From positions 1 through 30,338 of the forward strand of contig CAUVKI010000022.1 of the NCBI GenBank assembly GCA_963552605.1: a stretch of DNA of 30,338 nt, in the 5' to 3' direction. Made by a program: the position numbers and the translations under genes. This DNA is from CAUVKI01 sp963552605 (GTDB lineage: Bacteria > Bacillota > Clostridia > Tissierellales > Peptoniphilaceae). Below, piece by piece: positions 8,854 to 15,790 of the stretch; the stretch's first letter is position 1, and each line of letters starts with the position of its first letter. The notes below the pieces were generated by a model. The model worked only from the letters and a program-made list of their open reading frames with translations. It was not told the DNA's origin and made no database searches.

Positions 8854-9300
8854 TTATCTCCAAACCATTCTTTCAGGTTTTTCAGGGTGCACATACAAAT
8901 AAACGGTTTTTTCCCCGAAATACTTGGTTTCATAGTGAGATTTTCCCTCTGCGGAAATTTCTACCCAATTATTCAGCTTTGCATCAGTAGATTTTTTTAC
9001 TTTAATATGAATACTGTCCTTATCGGTCAGAGAACCTAAGTCCGCATTTGTCAAAGTTTGTTCTTTGTCACCCAATTTTTTCACATACTCTCCCCAAGTT
9101 CCGCTCGCTTCTTTTAAAAGTGCCGCATAAGCCATCTCGCAGCCCGAATATGCCAAATAATAAGCTCTTATGTTCTCCTCCTGTTTCTTTGCCTGTTGCA
9201 AATTATTCACGGAGTAATTGTAAACAACCATTGCAACTATTGACACGAAAAGGAAAATAACCACAACCGTAACCAGCGCCGCACCTTTTTTTGTTTTCAT
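8854..9300 (-). CDS. PilX-like small pilin lacking Glu5
   Basis: Protein of 148 aa with an N-terminal prepilin-type segment MKTKKG/AALVTVVVIFLFVSIVA, resembling the PilX N-terminal family. After cleavage at Gly, position 5 is Thr rather than Glu. Loss of Glu5 is typical of GspK/PilX-like pilins that sit at the tip of a minor-pilin complex. The helix continues as an amphipathic stretch (NNLQQAKKQEENIRAYYLAY), then a small globular part. ATG 9300 is preceded by AAAGGAGAG; a longer frame to 9339 is not supported. It is the first gene of the pilin operon, 10 bp before the vWA pilin gene. No assembly ATPase, platform protein or prepilin peptidase is encoded in this window. Confidence 0.8.
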   Translation of the reverse strand: MKTKKGAALVTVVVIFLFVSIVAMVVYNYSVNNLQQAKKQEENIRAYYLAYSGCEMAYAALLKEASGTWGEYVKKLGDKEQTLTNADLGSLTDKDSIHIKVKKSTDAKLNNWVEISAEGKSHYETKYFGEKTVYLYVHPEKPERMVWR

Positions 9301-9437
9301 TCCCTCTCTCCTTTCTATACTCAAGAAAAATTCCGACATCCGTAATATTCATCGGAAAAATAAAAAAAACCTTTAATAATTTTTTTGCGATTTGAAATTT
9401 TTTTTGAGTTGATATTTTCTTAAAGCTGTATTAGAGC

Positions 9438-9443
9438 TATAAT
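9438..9443 (+). promoter_or_regulatory. Candidate -10 for the GNAT / aldehyde dehydrogenase pair
   Basis: A perfect TATAAT lies 41 bp upstream of the GNAT start codon. No good -35 is present at the right distance, so this is a tentative call. A strong AAAGGAGG site follows at about 9470. Confidence 0.4.
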
Positions 9444-9483
9444 TGACGAGAGGTTTCATTAAACAACTTAAAGGAGGATACTT

Positions 9484-9762
9484 ATGGAAACGAAATTTTA
9501 TGAAAAGCAAAAGCGTTCGGTGCTCTTTGACGGAGAAAGAGAAATAGGAGAATGCACCTTTGAAATTGAGGACGGGGTTTGGATACTCAATCATACTTTT
9601 GTGGATAAGGAATACTCAGGCAAGGGACTTGCAGAGGTTTTGGTAAATTCCTTGGCTGACGAGGCGAGAAAATCCGGAAAAAAAATTATCCCCACCTGCT
9701 CCTATGCAATGGGACTTTTTGAAAAGTATCCTGAAAAATATTCCGATGTGCATAAAAAGTAG
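9484..9762 (+). CDS. Small GNAT-like N-acetyltransferase (YjdJ/COG2388 type)
   Basis: Protein of 92 aa matching the short, single-domain GNAT-like family. Visible are the beta strands FDGEREIGECTFEI and GVWILNHTFV, the acetyl-CoA-loop-like EYSGKGLAEVLVNSLADEARK (about 42-62), and the family ending IIPTCSYAMGLFEKYPEKY, close to the usual PxCpY...F...P pattern. The start is supported by AAAGGAGG. The substrate is unknown for this family. It is followed 12 bp later by the aldehyde dehydrogenase gene on the same strand, probably co-transcribed. Confidence 0.85.
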   Translation: METKFYEKQKRSVLFDGEREIGECTFEIEDGVWILNHTFVDKEYSGKGLAEVLVNSLADEARKSGKKIIPTCSYAMGLFEKYPEKYSDVHKK

Positions 9763-9774
9763 AGAAGCTTTCTT

Positions 9775-11169
9775 ATGACAATCTCTCACATAGAAGAAAA
9801 ATATCAGGAGAGCAGACTTTTTTTTCAGTCGGGAATGACTTTGGAATTTGACTTTAGGAAAAAATCACTCCTCAAGCTTAAGGAGGTTTTGATAAGGAAA
9901 GAGGACGAAATTTATAAAGCTCTCAAATCCGATTTGAATAAGTCGAAAACCGAAAGCTATATGACGGAATATCTTATGGTTATGGGGCAATTAAATTATT
10001 CGATTAAGCACTTAAGAAAATTTATGAAGCCTAAATTAAAAATTCCCTCGCTCTCCCAATTTCCTGCAACCCTTTTTGTAATTTATCGTCCATATGGGGT
10101 TGTGCTGATAATGAGTCCTTGGAATTATCCGATAGAGCTTACTCTCACTCCATTGGTGTCGGCAATAGCGGCAGGAAATACCGTAATTCTTAAGCCGTCA
10201 AATTATTCTCAAAGCTCAACTCAGGTTATAAAAGAAATCTGCGGTGAAGCTTTTCCGAAAGGGCTTGTAAATATTATTGAGGGAGGGCATGAGGAAAATC
10301 AGGAGCTGCTTGAAAAAAAGTTTGATTATATATTTTTCACGGGAAATTCAAATGTCGGAAGAATTGTAATGGAGAAAGCTTCAAAAAATCTCACGCCTAT
10401 AACTTTGGAGCTTGGGGGAAAGAGTCCGACCATAATTGAGAGCAGTGCGGACTTAAAGCTTACGGCAAAGAGAATTTTATTCGGAAAGCTTTTAAATTCA
10501 GGGCAGACCTGTATAGCTCCGGATTATTTGCTGGCAAAGGAGGAAATCAAAAATTCTCTCATCGGTGAGATATTGTCGGAATTAAAAAATATGATCCCCT
10601 CAAAGGAATATATGACGGAGAGTATGGCAAAAATAATAACTCAAAGACACTATCAGAGGCTGAAAAAACTTTTGGAGGGAGAGAATATAATCATACCGGA
10701 GGGAGAATTTAATTCGATTTTTGATGATGAAAGACTTCAAATCCATCCCGTGATTATAGATGAACCGGATATGAACAGCCCTCTTATGAAAGAAGAAATT
10801 TTCGGACCTATACTTCCAATCTTCGGGTGGAGAGATGAAGCCGAGCTATTTGAAAAATTTAAAACTCTTCCCAAGCCTCTTGCCGCTTATGTGTTTACAA
10901 GGGATAAAAATTTTTTTGAGAGGGTAAGAGTGAATGTCCACAGCGGAAGTATCGCAATGAATGAAACCGTGCTTCAGCTTGCGGCGGATAATGCACCGTT
11001 TGGCGGTGTGGGAGAGTCGGGAATGGGAAATTATTTGGGAGAATACGGATTTAGAACTTTCAGTCATGAACAGACGGTGCTTAAAAAGAAATTCGGATTG
11101 GATTTTTCATTTCGTTATCCTCCATATGGAGATGATGTGTTGAAAAAGCTTAGAATTTTTGGAAAATAA
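9775..11169 (+). CDS. NAD(P)-dependent aldehyde dehydrogenase, class 3-like
   Basis: Protein of 464 aa oxidising aldehydes to acids. Motifs: PWNYPIELTLTPLVSAIAAGN with the active-site Asn (N117), LKPSNYS, the cofactor loop FFTGNSNVG (188-196), the catalytic Glu in LELGGKSP (E212) and the catalytic Cys in NSGQTCIAPDY (C246). The short length and the late NAPFGGVGESGMGNYLG motif fit the class 3/fatty aldehyde dehydrogenase branch, whose members often have a C-terminal hydrophobic tail; here the tail is short. The ribosome binding site before 9775 is weak (AGAAG), so the start is less certain than for its neighbours. It overlaps nothing and ends at a shared terminator. Confidence 0.92.
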   Translation: MTISHIEEKYQESRLFFQSGMTLEFDFRKKSLLKLKEVLIRKEDEIYKALKSDLNKSKTESYMTEYLMVMGQLNYSIKHLRKFMKPKLKIPSLSQFPATLFVIYRPYGVVLIMSPWNYPIELTLTPLVSAIAAGNTVILKPSNYSQSSTQVIKEICGEAFPKGLVNIIEGGHEENQELLEKKFDYIFFTGNSNVGRIVMEKASKNLTPITLELGGKSPTIIESSADLKLTAKRILFGKLLNSGQTCIAPDYLLAKEEIKNSLIGEILSELKNMIPSKEYMTESMAKIITQRHYQRLKKLLEGENIIIPEGEFNSIFDDERLQIHPVIIDEPDMNSPLMKEEIFGPILPIFGWRDEAELFEKFKTLPKPLAAYVFTRDKNFFERVRVNVHSGSIAMNETVLQLAADNAPFGGVGESGMGNYLGEYGFRTFSHEQTVLKKKFGLDFSFRYPPYGDDVLKKLRIFGK

Positions 11170-11171
11170 AA

Positions 11172-11204
11172 AAAGGAGTGCGGATTTTCTACACTCCTTT
11201 TATT
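11172..11204. terminator. Bidirectional terminator between aldehyde dehydrogenase and zapA
   Basis: AAAGGAGTG (11172-11180) pairs with CACTCCTTT (11192-11200), with T-rich sequence on both sides when read in either direction. It serves the plus-strand aldehyde dehydrogenase unit and the minus-strand zapA unit, whose stop codon lies inside the right arm. Confidence 0.75.
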
Positions 11205-11694
11205 TATGCTCTCTGTTCTTAAGTTCTTTTTGTGCAAATAAAAGTTTTGTTTCACTTGCAAGCAACCTCTCCTCAAGCTCGTGCTGCTTATCTATGGTTT
11301 CAGCGAGTTTTCTTTCATTCTCCTGCATTTCATCTCTTTCAGCCTGGAGATCTTCTGCAAAGTTTTTTGAGTTTCTCAATTTATCCTCAAGCTCTATGAC
11401 TTTTTTTTGCAGCAACTCGTTTTCTTCTTTAAGTTTTTCATATTCTCCGTCATGATACACCAAATCGCTCAATCTCAACTTATCAGCCATAAGATTTACT
11501 GATGTAAGCACTGCCGTGTCCTCCCTGCTTAAAACAGGATTTTTTATCCTTATGCTTTTAAGCTGTGAATTTACCATTGAAACCACTTCTTCCAAAAATT
11601 CACGCCCACAGTCCGTCTCGTTCGCAACCAGCGTATATTTTTTATCCATAATAACCACTTCAACTTTAGATTTGTCCACAGCCTCCAACTCCAT
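11200..11694 (-). CDS. zapA: ZapA-like cell division protein with extended coiled coil
   Basis: Protein of 164 aa. Residues of about 9-80 fit the ZapA domain, which binds FtsZ filaments at the division site (start VEVVIMDKKYTLVANE, then the helix with NSQLKSIR and the stretch TAVLTSVNLMADKL). From about 85 to the end there is a heptad-rich coiled coil (KLKEENELLQKKVIELEDKL and onward), longer than in classical ZapA of about 100 aa but common in Clostridia. The start ATG follows GCAGGAGGTG. It overlaps the 3' end of the SpoU methylase gene by 29 bp, suggesting coupled expression. Confidence 0.85.
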   Translation of the reverse strand: MELEAVDKSKVEVVIMDKKYTLVANETDCGREFLEEVVSMVNSQLKSIRIKNPVLSREDTAVLTSVNLMADKLRLSDLVYHDGEYEKLKEENELLQKKVIELEDKLRNSKNFAEDLQAERDEMQENERKLAETIDKQHELEERLLASETKLLFAQKELKNREHK

Positions 11695-12424
11695 AATTCA
11701 CCTCCTGCAAAAGATACATTAAAATAGACGCACACACCGCCGCATTCAAAGACTCGGCGTTTCCGCTCATCGGAAGATAAAAGTTTTTAGCTTCCCTCAA
11801 AATTTCATCGGATACTCCAAAAGCTTCATTCCCCAACACAATCATATAAGGCTCTTTAATTTTCGCCTCAGCAAATGATTTATCGCACTTAGGTTTTGTA
11901 GCAAAAAGTTCTCCCGAGACCTTCCACTTTTTTACCAAATCGTTGTTTGCAGTGTCAAAAAAAATCGGAATTCTGAAAACCGATCCCATAGTTGCACGCA
12001 AGACCTTAGGCATAAAAGGGTCAACCGTACCCTTTCCAAGCACCAAGGCATCTATTGAAAAAGCGTCGGCACTGCGAATAATCGTACCCAAATTCCCGGG
12101 ATCTCTTATTTTGTCAAGATAAAAAACTTTTTTACACTTAAAAAGTTCATCTATATGCATTTCGGGTCTTTTAAAAATTCCTATCACACCTTGAGAGTTT
12201 TTTGTTTCTGAAAGCTCCTGAAAAATTTTTTTACCGAGCACCACGGGGATTATCGGATAATTACGCTCGAACTTTTCCTCGGAGATAAAAATTTTTTCCG
12301 GAGAAAGTTTTTTAAGCGCATCTTCCACCAATCTTTCCCCCTCTAAAAATAAAAGATTTTTTTCTTTTCTTTTTTTTATGCGGATAAGATATTTTACCAA
12401 CGGATTTTCTCTTGAAGTAATCAT
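11666..12424 (-). CDS. SpoU/TrmH-family RNA 2'-O-methyltransferase
   Basis: Protein of about 252 aa that methylates ribose 2'-OH of rRNA or tRNA using S-adenosylmethionine. The SPOUT motifs are present: DPGNLGTIIRSADAF (motif 1), MIVLGNEAFGVS (motif 2) and SLNAAVCASILMYLL (motif 3, forming the knot). The N-terminal part (MITSRENPLVKYL) is the RNA-binding L30e-like substrate domain of RlmB-type enzymes. The start is uncertain: ATG 12424 fits homologue N-termini but has no good ribosome binding site, and an in-frame TTG at 12436 also exists. The gene begins right after the rplT terminator, so it probably depends on read-through. Confidence 0.88.
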   Translation of the reverse strand: MITSRENPLVKYLIRIKKRKEKNLLFLEGERLVEDALKKLSPEKIFISEEKFERNYPIIPVVLGKKIFQELSETKNSQGVIGIFKRPEMHIDELFKCKKVFYLDKIRDPGNLGTIIRSADAFSIDALVLGKGTVDPFMPKVLRATMGSVFRIPIFFDTANNDLVKKWKVSGELFATKPKCDKSFAEAKIKEPYMIVLGNEAFGVSDEILREAKNFYLPMSGNAESLNAAVCASILMYLLQEVNYGVGGCGQI

Positions 12425-12436
12425 TTTTTCAGCCAA

Positions 12437-12462
12437 GAAAAAAGGCTCAGAAACCCTGAGCC
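12437..12462 (-). terminator. Terminator after rplT
   Basis: On the minus strand GGCTCAG (12456-12462) pairs with CTGAGCC (12444-12450), followed by TTTTTTCTT. It overlaps the last base of the rplT stop codon and sits just before the methylase gene, so it separates the ribosomal operon from the methylase-zapA pair while allowing some read-through. Confidence 0.78.
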
Positions 12463-12809
12463 TATGCCATCGCCTTTTCCACTAATGCTTTGAAGCCGGA
12501 AACATCATTGATTGCCATCTCTGAAAGCATCTTACGGTTTATTTCTATGTTTTGTTTTTTCAAAGCTCCCATAAATTTTGAATAGCTTGTGCCGTTCAAA
12601 CGACAAGCGGCACTGATACGAGTGATCCAAAGTTTCCTAAAATCCCTCTTTCTCAATTTTCTTCCGATATAGGCATATTTTAAGGACTTCATCACCGCTT
12701 GATTGGCGGTTCTGAAGAGCTTGGACTTGGAACCGTAATACCCTTTTGCAAGCTTCAAGACTTTCCTATGGTTTTTCTTTGCGTTTACTCCTCTTTTTAC
12801 TCTTGCCAT
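12462..12809 (-). CDS. rplT: 50S ribosomal protein L20
   Basis: Protein of 115 aa, slightly shorter than the usual 117-119, with the classic start MARVKRGVNAKKNHRKVLKLAKGYYG, a very basic N-terminal extension, and the C-terminal globular part ending in DVSGFKALVEKA. L20 is an early assembly protein of the 50S subunit, and in Firmicutes it also represses its own operon by binding the infC leader. An RBS of GAGGG type precedes the ATG. It lies 13 bp after rpmI. Confidence 0.98.
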   Translation of the reverse strand: MARVKRGVNAKKNHRKVLKLAKGYYGSKSKLFRTANQAVMKSLKYAYIGRKLRKRDFRKLWITRISAACRLNGTSYSKFMGALKKQNIEINRKMLSEMAINDVSGFKALVEKAMA

Positions 12810-12822
12810 TTCAATCCCTCCA

Positions 12823-13014
12823 TTACGGTATCATTTTGTCGATTCGATTTTGATCTCCGGGGCTTACCAAAGTTCCCTTTCTCAAATTGCGAATTCTCTT
12901 AGATGTTTTCTTACCGGTAATGTGACTTTTATACGCCTTGAAACGGCGAATTTTTCCGCTGCCCGTGCGTTTAAAACGCTTTGCGGACGCGCGGTGTGTT
13001 TTCATCTTAGGCAT
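12823..13014 (-). CDS. rpmI: 50S ribosomal protein L35
   Basis: Protein of 63 aa with the typical start MPKMKTHRASAKRFKRTGSG and strongly basic composition; family length is about 64. The ATG at 13014 follows an AAGGAGG element; a longer frame to 13140 only reads through the 3' part of infC and is not real. It lies between infC and rplT, the standard order infC-rpmI-rplT. Confidence 0.98.
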   Translation of the reverse strand: MPKMKTHRASAKRFKRTGSGKIRRFKAYKSHITGKKTSKRIRNLRKGTLVSPGDQNRIDKMIP

Positions 13015-13024
13015 AAAATCCTCC

Positions 13025-13531
13025 TTAATTTTTCGGTGCGAGCACCATCGACATACTTCGTCCCTCAAGAGTCGGTTCTTTTTCCACTGCGGAATACTCC
13101 AAGAGCAGTTCTCTAAACTTATCAAGCACTTCCTCTCCAAGCTCCGTATGCCCCATCTCTCTTCCGCGAAATCTCACCGAAACCTTCACCTTATCTCCGT
13201 CTTTTATGAATTTAAGAGCGGTCTTTGCCTTAACTGAAATATCGTGGAGCTCGGTATGCGGGGACATTCTTATTTCCTTAACATTGATGATGCGCTGCTT
13301 CTTTTTTGCTTCTTTTTCTTTTTTCATCAACTCATAGCGATACTTCCCGTAATCCATAATCTTGCAAACGGGCGGAGCCGCCTGAGGAGCAATCATAACC
13401 AAGTCCAAATCACTTTGAAGAGCTCTTGCTTGAGCTTGCTTGATGTCGACAATTCCAAGCTGACTTCCGTCACTGTCGATAAGTCTTACTTCCCTTGCTC
13501 TGATTGCGTCATTGATTAAAACCTCTTTAAT
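13025..13531 (-). CDS. infC: Translation initiation factor IF-3, AUU start codon
   Basis: IF-3 binds the 30S subunit, blocks premature joining of 50S and proof-reads the start codon. The full protein is 168 aa: an N-terminal domain (KEVLINDAIRAREVRLIDSD), a basic linker helix (YELMKKEKEAKKKQR) and a C-terminal domain beginning IINVKEIRMSPH. A start at the first conventional codon (TTG 13408) would delete most of the N-terminal domain. In frame upstream there is ATT at 13529-13531, with GGGGAGGTG 8 nt before it, giving a protein of normal family length. AUU is the known, self-regulating start codon of infC in many bacteria: IF-3 discriminates against it when abundant. Confidence 0.93.
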   Translation of the reverse strand: MKEVLINDAIRAREVRLIDSDGSQLGIVDIKQAQARALQSDLDLVMIAPQAAPPVCKIMDYGKYRYELMKKEKEAKKKQRIINVKEIRMSPHTELHDISVKAKTALKFIKDGDKVKVSVRFRGREMGHTELGEEVLDKFRELLLEYSAVEKEPTLEGRSMSMVLAPKN

Positions 13532-13548
13532 GGTTTTCGCACCTCCCC

Positions 13549-13662
13549 AAAAAAAATGAGCGAAAAGATTTCGCTCTCACACAAAAACCGAACTTCGGCA
13601 AAGTAGCCGTACTCACAAAATGGTACGGCGAGAGAGAAATCTCTGCTTTTTACTTTCATACG
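13549..13662 (-). promoter_or_regulatory. L20-type ribosomal protein leader with attenuator upstream of infC
   Basis: On the minus strand the leader ends in a terminator just before infC: GAGCGAAA (13569-13576), loop TCT, TTTCGCTC (13558-13565), then T8 (13549-13556). An alternative pairing is visible: AGATTTCTCTCTC (13630-13642) can pair over 13 positions with one mismatch to GAGAGCGAAATCT (13566-13578), which takes up the first arm of the terminator. A separate hairpin CCGTAC/GTACGG (13607-13628) lies between. This fits the known L20 leader of Firmicutes, in which L20 binding favours termination. The identification as an L20 leader rests on position and mechanism, not a covariance search. 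Confidence 0.8.
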
Positions 13663-13668
13663 CCTGCG

Positions 13669-13697
13669 ATGTTAACAAATTTTTTTTTAGATGTCAA
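13669..13697 (-). promoter_or_regulatory. infC: Sigma-A promoter of infC-rpmI-rplT
   Basis: On the minus strand a perfect -35 TTGACA (13692-13697) and -10 TAACAT (13669-13674) are separated by 17 bp. Transcription would start near 13662, at the beginning of the L20 leader. Confidence 0.8.
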
Positions 13698-13785
13698 GTT
13701 TTTTTATTTTTTTTCAGTTATGATGGGTTATTTCCGGTATAATTTATCTCGCTTTTTGGATATAAAATTAAAGCTGAAATAATTC

Positions 13786-13814
13786 TTGACAGTAAGAATT
13801 TTGAATGGTAGAAT
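13786..13814 (+). promoter_or_regulatory. Sigma-A promoter of the metNIQ operon
   Basis: A perfect -35 TTGACA (13786-13791) and -10 TAGAAT (13809-13814) are separated by 17 bp. The transcript would begin near 13821, at the start of the T-box leader. Confidence 0.8.
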
Positions 13815-13820
13815 TCCCGA

Positions 13821-14036
13821 GACTTGAAAAGTCCCCGTGAACTTAGTGAGTAGTGCAAGGAATCCTAAAGAGAGGCTCCGGTTGGTGAAAGGAGTTGGAG
13901 GGTGTGCGTGAACATGGCTTAGGGAGGGAAATCGGGTTCGCCCGTTATAGCGATAATGAGCAGGCTTTTTTATGAGCAAAAAAGGTGGTATCGCGGCTAT
14001 GTCGTCCTTTGGGTTTTCCCAAAGGATTTTTTTTTA
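13821..14036 (+). promoter_or_regulatory. T-box riboswitch upstream of metNIQ
   Basis: Transcriptional T-box leader that senses uncharged tRNA. Visible hallmarks are AGAGAG (13870-13875) and the apical-loop sequence GGTTGGTGAAAG of stem I (about 13880-13891), then the T-box bulge sequence AAGGTGGTATCGCGG (13982-13996), which pairs with the tRNA acceptor end, and the terminator TCCTTTGGG/CCCAAAGGA with T9 (14005-14035). The likely specifier is ATG at 13914-13916 in GAACATGGC, which would read tRNA-Met and fits the downstream methionine importer. The specifier assignment is by eye and context. Confidence 0.88.
14005..14035 (+). terminator. T-box-controlled terminator before metN
   Basis: TCCTTTGGG (14005-14013) and CCCAAAGGA (14018-14026) form a 9-bp stem with a TTTT loop, followed by T9. 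In the T-box mechanism an uncharged tRNA stabilises the alternative antiterminator and lets metNIQ be transcribed. Confidence 0.85.
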
Positions 14037-14054
14037 TAAACAGGGGGTGAAATT

Positions 14055-15104
14055 ATGATTGATTTGAAAAATATTACCGTTGAGTTTAAAAAGGACAGGG
14101 AGACTTTTAAGGCGGTGGACAAAGTATCGCTTAATGTGAAGCCCTCGGAAGTGTTCGGGATTATCGGATACAGCGGTGCGGGAAAATCCACTCTTATCCG
14201 CACGGTGAATCTTCTTGAAAGACCCGCCGAGGGTAAAGTCATTGTGGACGGAGAAGATTTGATGACGCTTTCTAAGCCTGAACTTTTAAACCGAAGAAAA
14301 AAAATCGGAATGATTTTTCAGCACTTTAATCTTATGAAAAATCTAAGTTGCCTTGAGAATGTGCTCTTTCCGATAAAAAAAGACAACACCGTTTCAAAAA
14401 AAGAAAGACTGGAGAAAGCGGAGAGTTTTTTGGAGCGGGTGGGGTTGTCAGAGTATAGAAACAGATATCCTTCCGAACTTTCGGGAGGACAAAAACAAAG
14501 AGTCGCCATTGCAAGAGCGATAGTCGGGAGTCCTAAAATCCTTCTTTGTGATGAGGCGACCTCCGCACTTGACCCGAGAACCACTTTGGAAATTTTGGAG
14601 CTTCTAAAGAGTCTTAATGAAGAATACAAACTCACAATTATGCTTATAGCTCATCAGATGGAAGTGGTGAAAGAAATTTGCTCAAGGGTTGCCTTTATGG
14701 AGCAGGGAAAGATTGTGGAGGAGGGTGAGATTGCACAGATTTTTGCAAAGCCCCGTTCGGATCTCTCTAAAAAATTTATGCAGACGGTAAATCAAATCGA
14801 CTCTGCAATGAAAAATATTCGTGAGGACGAGAATCTTAAAAAAGTGGTAAGCGAGGGATTTTTGTGCAGAATGACCTATAAGGGATTGGTGGCGGAAGAA
14901 CCGCTTGTGGTGTCATTCTATGAAAAATTTTCCGTTTACACGAATATCCTGTTCGGAAATTTGGAATATATATCCGGCACACCTTTGGGAAATCTGATTG
15001 TGGTCTTTAGCGGAGAGAAAAAAAACATAGAGGAGCTTTTTAAGTATTGCGAAGAAAAGGGAGTGTCGGTTGAATTATTGGACGTAAAGGAGGTGATAAA
15101 ATGA
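14055..15104 (+). CDS. metN: Methionine ABC transporter ATP-binding protein MetN
   Basis: Cytoplasmic ATPase of the methionine importer, 349 aa. Walker A is GYSGAGKST (38-46), Q-loop Q89, signature LSGGQ (142-146), Walker B ILLCDEATSALDP (162-174) and switch His H200. The C-terminal portion, from about 270, matches the NIL/ACT-like regulatory domain of MetN that binds methionine and inhibits transport when the cell is replete. The start follows CAGGGGGTG. The gene overlaps metI by 4 bp (ATGA). Regulation is by the upstream T-box. Confidence 0.96.
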   Translation: MIDLKNITVEFKKDRETFKAVDKVSLNVKPSEVFGIIGYSGAGKSTLIRTVNLLERPAEGKVIVDGEDLMTLSKPELLNRRKKIGMIFQHFNLMKNLSCLENVLFPIKKDNTVSKKERLEKAESFLERVGLSEYRNRYPSELSGGQKQRVAIARAIVGSPKILLCDEATSALDPRTTLEILELLKSLNEEYKLTIMLIAHQMEVVKEICSRVAFMEQGKIVEEGEIAQIFAKPRSDLSKKFMQTVNQIDSAMKNIREDENLKKVVSEGFLCRMTYKGLVAEEPLVVSFYEKFSVYTNILFGNLEYISGTPLGNLIVVFSGEKKNIEELFKYCEEKGVSVELLDVKEVIK

Positions 15105-15769
15105 AAGAATTATTTCCGAATGTTATGACAATGGGAAATGTTTTCATTGCGGAAACTCTCAACACCCTTTATATGGTTATCATAAGTGCTTTGATTTCCG
15201 GATTTTTCGGGCTGATTATGGGGGTAATGCTCACTTACTTGGGAGAGGGGGGACTGACTGAAAACAAATCGATCTACGGCATTCTTGATAAGATAACAAA
15301 TTTTTTCAGAGCCATTCCCTTTGTCATACTTATAGCCATAATCGCCCCCTTCACGAGAATTTTAACCGGAACCACAATCGGAGAAAAGGCGGCGATAGTT
15401 CCGCTTGTGTTCGGAACTATTCCATTTTTTGCAAAACAGGTTGAGAGCGCACTTCACAGTGTGGATTCGGGAGTGATTGAGGCGGCGGAGTCTATGGGGC
15501 TTGGAAGTTTTGAAATTATGTACAGAGTCTATTTCAGAGAGGCTCTCCCCTCTTTAATCAGAGTTTCTTCAATCACCATAATAAGTCTTATAGGGCTTAC
15601 GGCTATGGCAGGTGTTATCGGAGCTGGAGGATTGGGAAAAGTGGCGATAGCTATGGGACATCAGCGTTTCAGAAATGATGTCACGGTTTTTGCAACGGTT
15701 CTGATTTTAGTATTGGTATATTCAGTTCAGGCAATAAGCAATGTGTTGGTCAAAAAGACCACTCACTGA
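15101..15769 (+). CDS. metI: Methionine ABC transporter permease MetI
   Basis: Membrane permease of 222 aa, the usual MetI length. It has about five hydrophobic helices and the coupling segment EAAESMGLGSFEIMYRVYFREALPSL, broken here as the EAA motif (AAESMG then about 20 residues to LPSL) that contacts MetN. The start is coupled to metN by an ATGA overlap and has AAGGAGGTG upstream. It forms MetN2I2 with the neighbouring ATPase. Confidence 0.96.
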   Translation: MKELFPNVMTMGNVFIAETLNTLYMVIISALISGFFGLIMGVMLTYLGEGGLTENKSIYGILDKITNFFRAIPFVILIAIIAPFTRILTGTTIGEKAAIVPLVFGTIPFFAKQVESALHSVDSGVIEAAESMGLGSFEIMYRVYFREALPSLIRVSSITIISLIGLTAMAGVIGAGGLGKVAIAMGHQRFRNDVTVFATVLILVLVYSVQAISNVLVKKTTH

Positions 15770-15790
15770 TAAAAAAGGAGGAAATGTGTT

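Noticed and set aside
13025..13408. infC starting at TTG 13408
   Set aside because: It would remove most of the IF-3 N-terminal domain; the AUU start at 13531 restores it and has a strong ribosome site.
13728..13979. Minus-strand open frame opposite the T-box
   Set aside because: No ribosome site, composition follows the structured leader on the other strand; the T-box and promoter explain the sequence.
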